A stretch of DNA of 64,000 nucleotides from Chitinivibrionales bacterium (GCA_035516255.1 DATJAL010000047.1:89198-153197), one strand, 5' to 3'. Shown: positions 49,360-59,639, counted from the first letter of the stretch. Notes: generated by a model not told the origin, from the sequence alone. Made by a program: numbers and translations.

Positions 49360-50898
49360 TTATATATATTTCGCCGTGATCGCCTTGGTCGCGCCCTTGG
49401 GATAAAATTCGTAATCGTCCTGGTCAAGGTCCTCGTCCTTGGTGACGGTGAGCCTGAAATTGTGCTCCTGTTCAAGCTTCCTGAGCATCTGGTTGTTTTC
49501 CCGGGAAAGATATGCGGCGACGGCCGGGTTCACCGCGAGCATGAGCTCGCGCGGCGTGTCGTGGGAATCGGCGCGGTTGAGCCACCGGTCGATGCGCGCC
49601 GTGACCGTGGCGGGCGAGAACACCCATCCGAGGCCGTTGCAAACGTTGCACACGTCGGTGTACAGCTCCTGGAGCTCAGGGCGAACGCGCTTGCGCGTGA
49701 TCTCCATGAGGCCGAATTTCGAAAGCGTGGTGAACGCCGTCGTCGTGGGGTCGGCGCGCAGGAGCCTGCGCATCTCGTCCTCCACCTTCCTGCGATGGTC
49801 TGCCTTCTGCATGTCGATGAAGTCGATCACGATGATGCCGCCGATGTCGCGGAGCCGAAACTGCCGGGCGATCTCGTGCGCCGCCTCCATGTTGGTCCTG
49901 AATATCGTCTCCTCGAGGTTGTGCTTGCCCACGTTGCGGCCCGTGTTGACGTCGATGGCGAGCAGGGCCTCGGCATGGTCGAAAAGGATGTAGCCGCCGC
50001 TCTTGAGCCACACCTTGCGCTTGAGGGAAAGCTCGAGGTCCTTCTCGATGTTGAATTTGTCAAACAGCGGCGTCTTGTCACGGTAGTGCAACACCCGGTT
50101 GCACAGGTCGGGAGACACCGAACGCAGGTACGACTGGATCTCGGCAAAGTCGTCGTCCTGGTCAACGTACACCTCGGCGACTTCCTCGGAAAGAAGGTCG
50201 CGGATCACCCTCGTGGTGATCCCCATCTCGCGGTACACCAGTTTGGGGGCCGTCCCGGCGAGCGCCTCCTCCTGCGCCTTACGCCATTTGTCAATGAGCG
50301 ACTGCATCTCCTTGACAAATTCGGGCTCCTCCACCCGGAGGCCGATGGTGCGCACGATAAACCCGACCCCGCGCGGCTTGAGCGCGGCGATCAGCTTCTT
50401 GAGTTTGATGCGTTTCTTGTCGTCGCTGGTTTTTTTCGACACGCCGATGAAGTCCGCGTCGGGCACCAGCACGAGGAACCTGCCCGCGAGGCTGATCTGC
50501 GTGGTCACCTTGGCGCCCTTGGTGCCGATGGGCTCCTTCAAGACCTGCACCAGGATTTCCTGCCCCTCCTCCAGAACCTTTTCGATGGGGATGCGCACCA
50601 CTTTCCTGCGCTTGCTTTTCGCCTGGTCCATGTAACGCTCGGCAAGGGAGTCCCCCTCCTCCAGCAGCAGCGAGGGGTCCACGTCCGATGCGTGCAGGAA
50701 CGCCGCTTTCTCGAGGCCGATGTCCACGAACGCGGCCTGGATGCCGGGAAGGATTGAAACGATTTTCCCCCGGTAAATGTTTCCCACGAAGCGGATGCTG
50801 TCGGGACGTTCCACCACGAGCTCAACGACATGGTCGTTGTCCAGCAGCGCGACGCGTTTTTCGGTGGGAGTTGCGGTGAAAAGAATTTTTTTTGCCAT
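49360..50898 (-). CDS. rng: Ribonuclease G/E family endoribonuclease
   Basis: This 512-aa enzyme has an N-terminal S1 RNA-binding domain (about 36-125: GNIYRGKIVSILPGIQAAFV), the RNase H-like catalytic part with metal ligands in LLAIDVNTGRNVGK and IIVIDFIDM, and the zinc-link CNVCNGLG. Its size matches RNase G, not full RNase E, as no long unstructured tail follows. It cleaves single-stranded A/U-rich RNA, maturing 16S rRNA and degrading mRNA. It often lies next to rplU-rpmA, as here. Confidence 0.93.
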   Translation of the reverse strand: MAKKILFTATPTEKRVALLDNDHVVELVVERPDSIRFVGNIYRGKIVSILPGIQAAFVDIGLEKAAFLHASDVDPSLLLEEGDSLAERYMDQAKSKRRKVVRIPIEKVLEEGQEILVQVLKEPIGTKGAKVTTQISLAGRFLVLVPDADFIGVSKKTSDDKKRIKLKKLIAALKPRGVGFIVRTIGLRVEEPEFVKEMQSLIDKWRKAQEEALAGTAPKLVYREMGITTRVIRDLLSEEVAEVYVDQDDDFAEIQSYLRSVSPDLCNRVLHYRDKTPLFDKFNIEKDLELSLKRKVWLKSGGYILFDHAEALLAIDVNTGRNVGKHNLEETIFRTNMEAAHEIARQFRLRDIGGIIVIDFIDMQKADHRRKVEDEMRRLLRADPTTTAFTTLSKFGLMEITRKRVRPELQELYTDVCNVCNGLGWVFSPATVTARIDRWLNRADSHDTPRELMLAVNPAVAAYLSRENNQMLRKLEQEHNFRLTVTKDEDLDQDDYEFYPKGATKAITAKYI

Positions 50899-50959
50899 TG
50901 ATCTTATGTTCCTCGGATTTATTGAAAAGTTAGGGGTTACCTCAGTAACCGCAAAGAAA

Positions 50960-51040
50960 ACAAACAGTTAAAAGTTGAAAGTTAAATGCTGTGTTTTCAC
51001 TTTCAACTCTTTTCTTCGTTTCTCTGCGGTGATGTTTTCT
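50960..51040. repeat. Low-complexity repeats with an imperfect hairpin
   Basis: GTTGAAAGT and ACTTTCAAC (about 50974 and 50999) form a 9-bp inverted pair, followed by TTCGTTTCTCTGCGGTGATG, a word of the family seen in other gaps. It lies between sprA and rng and could weakly terminate sprA transcription. Confidence 0.5.
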
Positions 51041-51045
51041 GGGCG

Positions 51046-54000
51046 TTACGGGTTAAACCGTATTTCAACCGTCAAAGAGAAAATATGTGATGTCGTTGTC
51101 TGGGAAAGGTCCTTTTTTTGCGAACCGGTGTAGGAGAGCTGGCCGGTGATGTTGTCGGTGAAGTCGTAGGAGGCGTGCGGTGAGAGGCTCATCACGGTTG
51201 AATTGGCCGATTCGGTCGGTTCCGCGCCTCCGGTCGCGGTCTTGGTGACGTCGGTGCCGTAGTCCGCATCCAGACCGGTGACCAGCCTGCCTTTCATGGG
51301 AATGGTCCACATCAGTATTTTAAGCTCGTTCACGCCCCCGGATTTGCTGACCTCATATTTGATCCCGAGTTTGTAGTCGTTGTCCATGGTCTCCTTGTAG
51401 CTGTTGTTGGCGTCGCTGGCGGCCGCGTTCTGATTCATTCGGTTCGTCTCGGTGCTCCTTCCCCATGTCCACGATGCGTTGGCGTTGACCGGCCATCGCT
51501 TGAGGGTCCCGTCGACGCCCACGACCGGCGAAAACTTGAGCGCGTCGGTCGTGGTCCAGTTCATGTTGGAGGCGGTACCGTTCACGCGGAGCTTTTTCTG
51601 GTAGTTGCACGAACTCGAGATCTGCAGCCCCTGCACCTGCTGGGCCAAGAGCGGAATCTTGCCCAGAAGCCCCGACTTCATCGACACGGAAAAATCGGGG
51701 AACGTGAAGGTCGTGTCCTTTGCCGTCGTGTCGGGCCGAACCAGGTATTGCCTGCTCCATCCCAGCCTGATGTCGGTGAATTGAATGTCGATGGGGTCGG
51801 GCAGGTTGAAGCTCGTGCTCAGGGAATAGTTCATGCTGCTCGTGCGCGTGTCGTACTGCTCCAGGTTCGCCGCAGTCCTGCGGAAATTCATGCCGCCGAA
51901 CGCGTTGTCGTCCATGTTGCCCGTCACCACGTCCCAGGCATTACGTCCCGACAGCCCGAACTGGTAGCCGAGAAACTTCCCCTGGGTGATGCCACGGCTG
52001 CGCAAAAGCCCGACATCGTAGTCATCGTTGAGCAGTGAAGACTTGGCGCTGTAGTCGAACTTGACGCTGTTGAAGGCGATCTTGTTGAGCGCGTCCTCAA
52101 TGGACTTAAAGACCTTCGCCATGGCCTTGTAATTGGCGAAACCGTCGGCGAAGTTCTTGAAGAGCGAGGCGAGCGTGAGCGTGCTTGACAAATGGAATGT
52201 CGCGTCGGAGGTGAGGTTCTGGTAGGGCGTCGGGTCGTTGGTCATGAAGTTCGCGTTCTGCTTATAGTTGGCCGAATAATCGAACGAATGGCTGAGCCAG
52301 TCGAGAAACGACGGGTCGAACCGCAGGGTCATGCCCTGGGTGCGCGCGCGCTCGCCGTACAGAACGCCGTAATGCCCCCACGCCGTGTCCATCTGGGCGA
52401 TGTTGTTCGTCAAAAACGACCACCACGACTTCTGCAGGTCGAGCCGCGAAACATCGTTGTCGAGGTTCCTGGAGGTCGACAAGTTGTACGAGAAATTGAG
52501 GATATTGATGGGGTCGTAGACAAGGTTCATGCGGTGGTCAAGCTCGAGCCTCTTGGCAACCGTGGTGTCATAGGTCAGGCCCTTGATGGTGATGTCTTTC
52601 GAATACGTCACCTCCGCCACGTCAAAGGTCAGCGTCGTGGGCAGATAACTGAATTCGTAGTTCTTTATTCTCTCGGGCAGCCACAGCAGCTTGGATTGCT
52701 CAAAGGGCTTGAACTTGTAGAACCGTGGCTCAAGCGTAGGGTTCAGGTTGTATTTGAGTATCCCGTGATATGAGTCGAGGAACTCCTGGTCGAGTACGTC
52801 CGCGCCTCCCTCCGACTCCTTACGCTGTCCCTGGCCGGTCTGCACGGTCTTGAATGAGGCCGATAAATCGACCGCCGTCCGGTCGAGCGTCATATTGATG
52901 AACGGGTTTTTCGACTGTGATTTCTTGGCGTACCCGGTCCACCAGTCGCGCTGGAACGTCCGGGTCTGGAAATGCCGCGAGTCAGTGGAAGGGCCCTGGA
53001 AGTTCGTACCGAGCAGCATGTTCAGCGCGTCCTGGTACATTTCCAGCAGGCCGTCGCTTCCGCCGTTGGGCAGGTTCAGGTAAATATCGGAACCGGGTTT
53101 GATCTGCGGCCGCATGAGCGACCCCGTGAACCGCGTCCCCAGGGGGATGTTGACCCCCCATCGCTCGGGCAGGAACTTGTCCACGTCCCAGTCCACGCTG
53201 AAATTCATTGACAGCTGGGAATTGGCAAGGCCCGTCTGGTTGTCGGTCATGCGCCTGAAGCTGCCGTCCTGGTAATCGACCCCCAGGCTCAGGTTCATGA
53301 AATCGGCCCACTTGGTGGTCAGCTGCAAACGCGCCGCCCAGCCGCTGAGCGGTTTGATGCCCGACACCTTCATTTCGTCGATCCAGAGCTCGCCGTTCAG
53401 GGGAGGGCCCGTGGCCGACGAATCGCGCATGACGCCCATGGCCATGTAGGTGATGTTGGCAAAACTGGGGGACCGCCCCTTGGGCGAGCGCACGGTGAAA
53501 ATGTTCGTGCCCGACTGGACGCTCGCGTCGAGCGCCACGGTGTCGCTCAGCTCCCGCTGAAAGCTGAGCTTCATGTCGGAAATCTCCCTGAGGCTTATGT
53601 TCATCTGCCGCCAGCCCTTTACCGAAAGCTGCATGCGCGACTCGTAATACGTCGAATCGTCGGTGCCGAACCGGAGAAAGTACCAGAACCCGGTGCGACC
53701 CGTCGTGTCGTTATGCACCAGCACCGACAGGTTGTCGTAGCTCGAGAGGTTGAGCGGCTGAAACGCCATGCTGCGCTCTACCAGCGCCGTGTCGCCCGCG
53801 TTGATGTTTTTGTAGACGAGGTCCAGCGACGATTCACGGGCAAGGTTGCCCTGTGCGTCGGTGAGCCGGTATACGCCGGGCGGCAGGTCGTGGCCGTAGC
53901 TTTTCGCGTTGTCCTCCGTGTTCACCGTGGACACGGCCAGCTTCACTTCATGCGAGGAATCGGCGTGCACCGCCGGCACTTCGAGCCACTGGTTTCCCAC

Positions 54001-57000
54001 AAACTGGATGCGCGCAAACTGGATCGTGTTTTCTTTCGACCGTTTGGCGTTGCCGATATTCGTCCACCAAATCCTGATGTATTTGATGTCGTTCCATTTG
54101 GGCGATCCGAACCGCTGGCAGATCCCCGTGATCGTGTCGTTGAGCGGCACCCGGTACAGATGCCACCGAGGTTCCGGGAGCCTCTTGCTTTCGTTGGCCA
54201 CGGAGTCGCTTACCTGGTAGTTGTTTGCGTTGGAACGGAGAAACACCGAGTCGTTCTGCTTGCCGAAATCGATGAAACGCCTGAAATAATTTTCATCGTT
54301 AACCCGTTGGAACCCGTCGCCGTTGAGGTCTTCGGTGTTGAGGTAGCCGTCGCGCTCGGTGCCGTTTACAAAACGGTAATTGCCCTCGTCGCCCTTGATG
54401 GTGATATCATACGATTTGTAATTGTCCTTTGACGGGTCGCCCGGAATTCCCGGGGTTCCCGAAGGATACGCCAACCATGGGTCGTTGATTTCGTGCCCTT
54501 TGGCGTCCGTAAGCCAAACATTGTGGCCCGCAGCCATGGTCGCCGCCGTATCGCGCATATAGCACCACAGGGTATCCCACCCGGTTTTGGCAGCATTGGG
54601 AACGCAGTAGAATTCGTCTTTGTCAACACGGTGGTCGAGACCTATGTTGAGGCTGTCGCACAGGACGCCGGTGTTATGCTTGTCTTCCAACATTAACGAA
54701 TCGTAAGGCGGCCCGCCATCCAGAGACACGGCCTCGCTCACCGTTCCGAGGTCTATGTACATCCTGCCGCCGCCCGTGTCTCTCGCCCAGAATTCAAGGT
54801 ACTTGTCCTTTTCCCTGTTTGTTGTGCCGGACGGAAAGTAGGTCATGATGCCCGCCCACGGGTTTGCGGTGGAGTCGTACCGGCTCCGGTAGGGATTGGT
54901 GTCCGGCGGCGCCATCTGTGCCACCCAGTTGAGCGTGGGCTCGTATTTGTCGGCCTGCGTCTGGTTATTGCAGTCCGTGCAAGAGTCAAATATGTTGGTT
55001 TTCAATTCCTGCGCGTCGCCCAGCGGCGCGTACCAGTACTGGATCCACGCAGGCGGGTGATGCAGGAGCGAGTCGTTCGTGGCCGCGGAGTCGTTGTACG
55101 TCACCCAGGGCGTCGGCGGCGACGCCTGATACCAGGTCGCCTGCGACAGACCCATAGGGTAGGTTTCCTTGCTGCTTTCAAAATCGTCGATGTATGCCTG
55201 GCCGTCGGTGTTCGGGTTGGTGATGCTGTGCGCCACCTCCGCTTCGAAGGTCACCGTCGATTTCGCGGCCGTGGACACGAGCGGCAGAAGGTTGACCGCC
55301 TTGGTCATCCATTCCGGCTCGACGTCGATGGCCATGTTCATGTCGAGCAGCAGCTTGGAATATGGTTCCTGATTGATTTTCGGGACTGCATCGCGCGATG
55401 AGGCGTCCTGCCACAGCACGCTGGCGCCGATGAACGACTTGTCGCTGAAGAAAGGCAGTTTCATCTCGCCGCGCGCGCCGAGAAACACCTTTTGGTTGGG
55501 CGTGAACTGCGACTCGCTCTGGTATTCCACCTCGATCTTGTCGGCCGACTGCGCGTTCTTCGAGATCAGGTCCACCTGGCCCAGCTGGTAGTCGATGATG
55601 TAGTCCTTGCCGCGTTCGAGCCGGGGGCCGCTGGTGCTTCCCACCCTGAGCACCTCGGTGCCCTCCATCACGCTGCCGAACCCCAAGGTGAACGTGGTCT
55701 TTCTTGACGAACCGGACATCGTTATGAGGAATTTCTTCGTGACGTTGTCGAAATCAACTCCCGTCTTGCGATAGATGTCGTGGTTGGCGTTGTCGGGGCC
55801 GAGCGCGTCGTTCGAAAACGGCTCGTTGCCGCGCGTGCCGTTCTTGCCCTTGAATTGGACGGGAAGGATGATGAGGTTGTTGATGTTGTCGAAGATCTGT
55901 TGGGTGTTGGAGTAGGGATTGCCCTTGTCGTCGGTGAGCCCGAGAATTTCAGAAAAATACGTGTTGTTAACTTTGTCGATGTTCGTGTCCGGAAGCGCCT
56001 TTGTCACCCGCAGGCGGAACTTTGACGCATCGAACCCCTGCGGCAACATGTATATATTGCGCCACATCAGGGGGAAGGTGGCATTCGTGGAGTCAAAGTC
56101 GTGCAACTTGAGGATCCACAGGGTGTCGGTGGCGCTCGTGCTGTTCAGCGCATTGAAGCCTTTTTTAATTACCCTTGGGCCGCTGGTTTGCAGGTAAATA
56201 CCGATGTCGTCGAGCGCGTTGTCGATGGTGATGCTGTCGAACCTGATCGAGCCCTCCTTGGGATCGAGATAATATTCATGGTTCTGCCTGAGATATTTAA
56301 AAGCCTGGCGCGACGACCCGATGAACCTGTATATGTCGGATGTTGAATTGCTGGTGTTGGACGCGCTGGCCTGCTGCCTGATCTTGTCGTTCGACAGCCA
56401 CACCTGCAGCGATTCCACAACGGGCGTGCCGGTGGAATCACCGAGGTAACGGTTGAGATACACGGTGTCGAGAAAGAATTTTTTGTTCCTGATGAAATCC
56501 TTTTCGCTGATCTGCGTGCTCGATTCGCCCTGGCCCGATGGATACAGCGTCGCCTTCTGCGACTCGCCCTCCTCGATGCTCGCGACCCCGGTGAGGGCGA
56601 GCGGCCCGAGTTTGGATTTCACGTTGAGCCCGAACAGCCCCTGGTGGCCTCCGGAATATCCCGACAGCTGCGTGCTCGGCATCTCGAAGCTCGTGGCGCC
56701 CGCGCTCACCTGCTGCACGATCTCGTCCTCGAGCTCGTCGCCCTCGCCCTTGTATTCTATCTTGAAGTTCTTGAGCGGGTTTTCAACCTGGTCGACCTGC
56801 TTGGTGGTGCCCTTGATGTTGAGATTGATGAGCCGACCCACGCTGCCGGTGATGGAAAACTGGTTTTCCTGGTCGAACACGAGCCCGTTGTTCGGCCGCG
56901 TCTGCACGTTGGATGCCTGCAGGTCGGTCTTGCCGGTTTCGTAGGAGACGATGATCTTCTCGTAGCCGCTTATCGAGAGCCGCGGCGGGTCCTTTCCCAA

Positions 57001-57447
57001 AATGCGCTGCGCCCACGAAGGGTACTGCACCGGCAGCTCCCATGCCAGCGCCGCCAAAAGGTTCTTTTTCTTTTCGGCCGAAGTGGCGAGGGCGGTGAGG
57101 GCGCTCTTGTACCACAGCGACAGGAGGATGGCGCGTCTCCTGCTTTCCAGATAGGAATCGAGCTCGTCGTAGCGGTACTGCCAGACGACGATGTTGTAAT
57201 TTTTCTCGGCGCGCTCAAACGAAACCTCGCGCTTTTCGAAATCGATCACCTCGCGGTCTTCAAACAACGTGGATTTGTTTTCAAGCAGGGCGGGCCGCTC
57301 CTGAAAGAGAATGCTGGGAGGCACCGGCTCCTCGCTGAGCGGATGGAAAAGTTCTATCTCGGGCGGCCGGGACCGCACCGCCTGCGCCTGCACCGCTGCC
57401 GCCGCCCAGAGTGCGATGCAAACAAAGGCTGCGGCGGTACGGACCAT
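51046..57447 (-). CDS. sprA: SprA, outer-membrane translocon of the type IX secretion system
   Basis: This 2,133-aa protein forms the giant beta-barrel through which type IX cargo crosses the outer membrane. I start it at the ATG at 57447, giving a signal peptide (VRTAAAFVCIALWAAAAVQA); a start at 57552 would add 35 basic residues. SprA landmarks are ISGYEKIIVSYETGKTD, the repeated SprA_N-type parts with FLDTVYLNRYLGDS, EDFESSKETYPMG-like IDDFESSKETYPMGLSQ, DEMKVSGIKPLSGWA, and a last strand LTVEIRFNP ending in F-N-P. It is only slightly shorter than Bacteroidota SprA. No other T9SS gene is evident nearby, except perhaps the FGE-fold protein upstream. Confidence 0.93.
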   Translation of the reverse strand: MVRTAAAFVCIALWAAAAVQAQAVRSRPPEIELFHPLSEEPVPPSILFQERPALLENKSTLFEDREVIDFEKREVSFERAEKNYNIVVWQYRYDELDSYLESRRRAILLSLWYKSALTALATSAEKKKNLLAALAWELPVQYPSWAQRILGKDPPRLSISGYEKIIVSYETGKTDLQASNVQTRPNNGLVFDQENQFSITGSVGRLINLNIKGTTKQVDQVENPLKNFKIEYKGEGDELEDEIVQQVSAGATSFEMPSTQLSGYSGGHQGLFGLNVKSKLGPLALTGVASIEEGESQKATLYPSGQGESSTQISEKDFIRNKKFFLDTVYLNRYLGDSTGTPVVESLQVWLSNDKIRQQASASNTSNSTSDIYRFIGSSRQAFKYLRQNHEYYLDPKEGSIRFDSITIDNALDDIGIYLQTSGPRVIKKGFNALNSTSATDTLWILKLHDFDSTNATFPLMWRNIYMLPQGFDASKFRLRVTKALPDTNIDKVNNTYFSEILGLTDDKGNPYSNTQQIFDNINNLIILPVQFKGKNGTRGNEPFSNDALGPDNANHDIYRKTGVDFDNVTKKFLITMSGSSRKTTFTLGFGSVMEGTEVLRVGSTSGPRLERGKDYIIDYQLGQVDLISKNAQSADKIEVEYQSESQFTPNQKVFLGARGEMKLPFFSDKSFIGASVLWQDASSRDAVPKINQEPYSKLLLDMNMAIDVEPEWMTKAVNLLPLVSTAAKSTVTFEAEVAHSITNPNTDGQAYIDDFESSKETYPMGLSQATWYQASPPTPWVTYNDSAATNDSLLHHPPAWIQYWYAPLGDAQELKTNIFDSCTDCNNQTQADKYEPTLNWVAQMAPPDTNPYRSRYDSTANPWAGIMTYFPSGTTNREKDKYLEFWARDTGGGRMYIDLGTVSEAVSLDGGPPYDSLMLEDKHNTGVLCDSLNIGLDHRVDKDEFYCVPNAAKTGWDTLWCYMRDTAATMAAGHNVWLTDAKGHEINDPWLAYPSGTPGIPGDPSKDNYKSYDITIKGDEGNYRFVNGTERDGYLNTEDLNGDGFQRVNDENYFRRFIDFGKQNDSVFLRSNANNYQVSDSVANESKRLPEPRWHLYRVPLNDTITGICQRFGSPKWNDIKYIRIWWTNIGNAKRSKENTIQFARIQFVGNQWLEVPAVHADSSHEVKLAVSTVNTEDNAKSYGHDLPPGVYRLTDAQGNLARESSLDLVYKNINAGDTALVERSMAFQPLNLSSYDNLSVLVHNDTTGRTGFWYFLRFGTDDSTYYESRMQLSVKGWRQMNISLREISDMKLSFQRELSDTVALDASVQSGTNIFTVRSPKGRSPSFANITYMAMGVMRDSSATGPPLNGELWIDEMKVSGIKPLSGWAARLQLTTKWADFMNLSLGVDYQDGSFRRMTDNQTGLANSQLSMNFSVDWDVDKFLPERWGVNIPLGTRFTGSLMRPQIKPGSDIYLNLPNGGSDGLLEMYQDALNMLLGTNFQGPSTDSRHFQTRTFQRDWWTGYAKKSQSKNPFINMTLDRTAVDLSASFKTVQTGQGQRKESEGGADVLDQEFLDSYHGILKYNLNPTLEPRFYKFKPFEQSKLLWLPERIKNYEFSYLPTTLTFDVAEVTYSKDITIKGLTYDTTVAKRLELDHRMNLVYDPINILNFSYNLSTSRNLDNDVSRLDLQKSWWSFLTNNIAQMDTAWGHYGVLYGERARTQGMTLRFDPSFLDWLSHSFDYSANYKQNANFMTNDPTPYQNLTSDATFHLSSTLTLASLFKNFADGFANYKAMAKVFKSIEDALNKIAFNSVKFDYSAKSSLLNDDYDVGLLRSRGITQGKFLGYQFGLSGRNAWDVVTGNMDDNAFGGMNFRRTAANLEQYDTRTSSMNYSLSTSFNLPDPIDIQFTDIRLGWSRQYLVRPDTTAKDTTFTFPDFSVSMKSGLLGKIPLLAQQVQGLQISSSCNYQKKLRVNGTASNMNWTTTDALKFSPVVGVDGTLKRWPVNANASWTWGRSTETNRMNQNAAASDANNSYKETMDNDYKLGIKYEVSKSGGVNELKILMWTIPMKGRLVTGLDADYGTDVTKTATGGAEPTESANSTVMSLSPHASYDFTDNITGQLSYTGSQKKDLSQTTTSHIFSLTVEIRFNP

Positions 57448-57535
57448 GGCTTCGGCGTTTCTCCGGTGCACAATGGCGGGGGAATGCCCGCCCGCGGGCG
57501 CCGCGGTCGTGACCGGCCGGACCGCGGCCGGCTTG

Positions 57536-58693
57536 CTATTGCGGCGCCGCATCTTTGCAGCACCTGAACCCTACTGGATTATGACGGTTCTGGGGATAAT
57601 AGCTGTAGTGCACCTCGAAACAGCTGCTGTGCGGGCCGCTCTCCCAGAATCCCCCCTTTACATTGTAGAACTGGGGATTCCTGTCCGACCTCGTGTTGGT
57701 CCATTCCGCGCGGTTGCCGGCCATGTCGTACACCTCGAAGTACCCGCGGCACTCCGGCTTGCTTCCCGACGGACGCGCCGTGGAATCGTGGGACACGCAG
57801 GCATGCGGCTCATAGGTCGCCCCGTAGGGATACTTCCACCCGTAGGGCCCGGTGCAGGCCAGGGTCCATTCGTCGGTGGCGCAGAGACGCTTGCCCGCCG
57901 CCGTGCACGAATCCACGGCGTTGTACAGTGAAATAAACGAGAGCGGCATGGCACCGAGCCGGTTGGGCCACTCATATTTGTCAATGCAGAACGTCACGGC
58001 TCCGACCTTTATGTATTCCATGTCCTTCGGGCAGAACCGGGATGTCTCCTCGGGCTTGATATCATAGTGCTCCTCGCGCTCCTCCATGCTGTTGCCGCAG
58101 GAATCGTGCGCCCGGAAATACAGCGTGGTGCTTGACGCGATGCGGATGGTGTCGCCCGCGTAGGTTTTCCAGGGTCCGGCGCTGTCCTGCTTCCACTCGA
58201 TGCTGCACGGTTTTGTGGACGCAAAGGTGACGCTGATGGCTTTGCGGTGAAGCCCGCCCGACGGATCGGGATACACCCACGGCGCCACGGTGTCGCCGGC
58301 GCATAAGCCCAGTGTCGCGGCTTGAGACGTGTCGGTGCGGGATGTGTCTTCGGTTTCCTGCGCGGTATCGGCGCTTGTCGCCGTGTCGGCCCGTGGAACG
58401 GCGCGCGAGGTTTCCCGTTTGGCGGAAATATATGCGGCGCTCGTTTTAGTGGGAACACGCGCTGCATTCGTCTCGGCAGGGGCCGTTGCGCTCGGCGGCA
58501 CTCCCGTATCTCTTGACACTCGCATAGTTTCCATTTTTTGCTGCGCCGCCGGCTCCCCCTGCTTTGCCGGCTGCATCACCCCGGGATGGCTGGTTCCCCG
58601 GTTTCCCCGCATCAGCAAGAAAACCAGGATGATACAAATCACCACGATTACGCACAGGATAATTAAATTATTCCTCTTTTTTTTAGAATTCAT
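57536..58693 (-). CDS. Membrane-anchored FGE/SUMF1-fold protein, possible GldJ/GldK-like
   Basis: This 385-aa protein has an N-terminal membrane anchor (NLIILCVIVVICIILVFLLM, about 9-28), a long Thr/Ser/Ala-rich linker (30-125), a small beta-sandwich-like domain (about 130-215, SVTFASTKPCSIEWKQDS, TTLYFRAHDSCGNS) and a C-terminal formylglycine-generating-enzyme fold (about 220-385: VTFCIDKYEWPN, GKRLCATDEWTLAC, VYDMAGNRAEWTN, NPVGFRCCKD). Its end precedes the preferred sprA start by 88 bp. T9SS components GldJ and GldK/PorK also have this fold but are lipoproteins; this one lacks a lipobox. A T9SS role is an inference from adjacency. Confidence 0.8.
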   Translation of the reverse strand: MNSKKKRNNLIILCVIVVICIILVFLLMRGNRGTSHPGVMQPAKQGEPAAQQKMETMRVSRDTGVPPSATAPAETNAARVPTKTSAAYISAKRETSRAVPRADTATSADTAQETEDTSRTDTSQAATLGLCAGDTVAPWVYPDPSGGLHRKAISVTFASTKPCSIEWKQDSAGPWKTYAGDTIRIASSTTLYFRAHDSCGNSMEEREEHYDIKPEETSRFCPKDMEYIKVGAVTFCIDKYEWPNRLGAMPLSFISLYNAVDSCTAAGKRLCATDEWTLACTGPYGWKYPYGATYEPHACVSHDSTARPSGSKPECRGYFEVYDMAGNRAEWTNTRSDRNPQFYNVKGGFWESGPHSSCFEVHYSYYPQNRHNPVGFRCCKDAAPQ

Positions 58694-58725
58694 ACAGTAA
58701 TAGTCGCCGGTCCTTCACGCCGTGA

Positions 58726-59547
58726 TCATTCCTCCGAGGAATTTTCTATCGCAGCAAGCACCTTGAGCGCGTCAAGCGTCTCCCGCGCGTCGTGCACGCG
58801 GAACAGGCGCGCGCCGGCGCGGCGCGCGGGCGCCAGCGCGGCGAGGCTGCCGGCGAGCCTTTGGTCCGCGTCGCGGCCGGTGACGCGGCCCACGAACGAT
58901 TTCCTCGACAGGCCTACGCATACGGGATACCCGAGTTCCACCAGCTCGCCGAGCCGCTTCAGCAGAACCAGGTTGTCCTCGAGCCGCTTCGCAAACCCGA
59001 TGCCCGGGTCGATGATGATATTTTCCCCCTGCACGCCGGCGCCGGCAAACGCGGCGACCCGCTCCAGAAGCTCGGCCTTTACTTCCGCGACAACGTCGCG
59101 GTACTGCGGCTTGTCCTGCATGGTGGCCGGCGTCTCCCTGCTGTGCATGAGGATCACCGGACAGCCCCGCTGCGCCGCAAACCTCGCCATGGCGGGATCG
59201 AACCTGCCCGCGCTGACGTCGTTGACCCAGGTGGCGCCGGCCGCAAACGCCCGCGCCGCGACCGCCGATTTCCTGGTGTCCACGCTTACGGGCACGCCTG
59301 CTTTTGCCGCCAGCGCCTCGATCACCGGCAGGATCCTCCTGCATTCCTCGTCCGCGGCCACGGGCGCGGCGCCGGGCCGCGTCGATTCTCCCCCGATGTC
59401 AAGGATGTCCGCGCCCTCGGCGGCGAGCGCGCGACCGTGCGCGATCGCGGCGTCGGCGGACGCATAGCGTCCCCCGTCGAAAAAAGAATCGGGCGTCACA
59501 TTGACAATGCCCATGATCACGAAGGTTTTCTGCAACAGCGGATGCAT
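58726..59547 (-). CDS. folP: Dihydropteroate synthase
   Basis: This 273-aa TIM-barrel enzyme joins p-aminobenzoate and hydroxymethyl-dihydropterin diphosphate in folate synthesis. Both signature segments are present: MGIVNVTPDSFFDGG (12-26) and DILDIGGESTRPGA (47-60), followed by SVDTRKS, the pterin contacts IIIDPGIGFAK and GLSRKSFVGR. It lies between ftsH and the FGE-fold gene; tilS-ftsH-folP is a common bacterial order. A strong terminator separates it from ftsH, although read-through is likely as no clear promoter is seen. Confidence 0.95.
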   Translation of the reverse strand: MHPLLQKTFVIMGIVNVTPDSFFDGGRYASADAAIAHGRALAAEGADILDIGGESTRPGAAPVAADEECRRILPVIEALAAKAGVPVSVDTRKSAVAARAFAAGATWVNDVSAGRFDPAMARFAAQRGCPVILMHSRETPATMQDKPQYRDVVAEVKAELLERVAAFAGAGVQGENIIIDPGIGFAKRLEDNLVLLKRLGELVELGYPVCVGLSRKSFVGRVTGRDADQRLAGSLAALAPARRAGARLFRVHDARETLDALKVLAAIENSSEE

Positions 59548-59585
59548 ACCGTATTCCCGTGCGGTGCACGCGCGAGGCCGCGCGT

Positions 59586-59617
59586 AAAAAAAGGGACGGC
59601 ACGAGTGGTGCCGCCCC
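59586..59617 (-). terminator. Intrinsic terminator between ftsH and folP
   Basis: On the minus strand a 10-bp stem GGGGCGGCAC/GTGCCGTCCC (one G-U) with a 5-base loop is followed by seven T residues, 23 bases past the ftsH stop. It should end much of the ftsH transcript. Confidence 0.88.
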
Positions 59618-59639
59618 GCAGCTGAGCGTCCGCCGGCGT

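Noticed and set aside
49321-50757. 478-codon plus-strand open frame
   Set aside because: It is the antisense of rng, which has unmistakable catalytic motifs. The plus-strand product is His/Val/Arg-rich with no recognisable domain.
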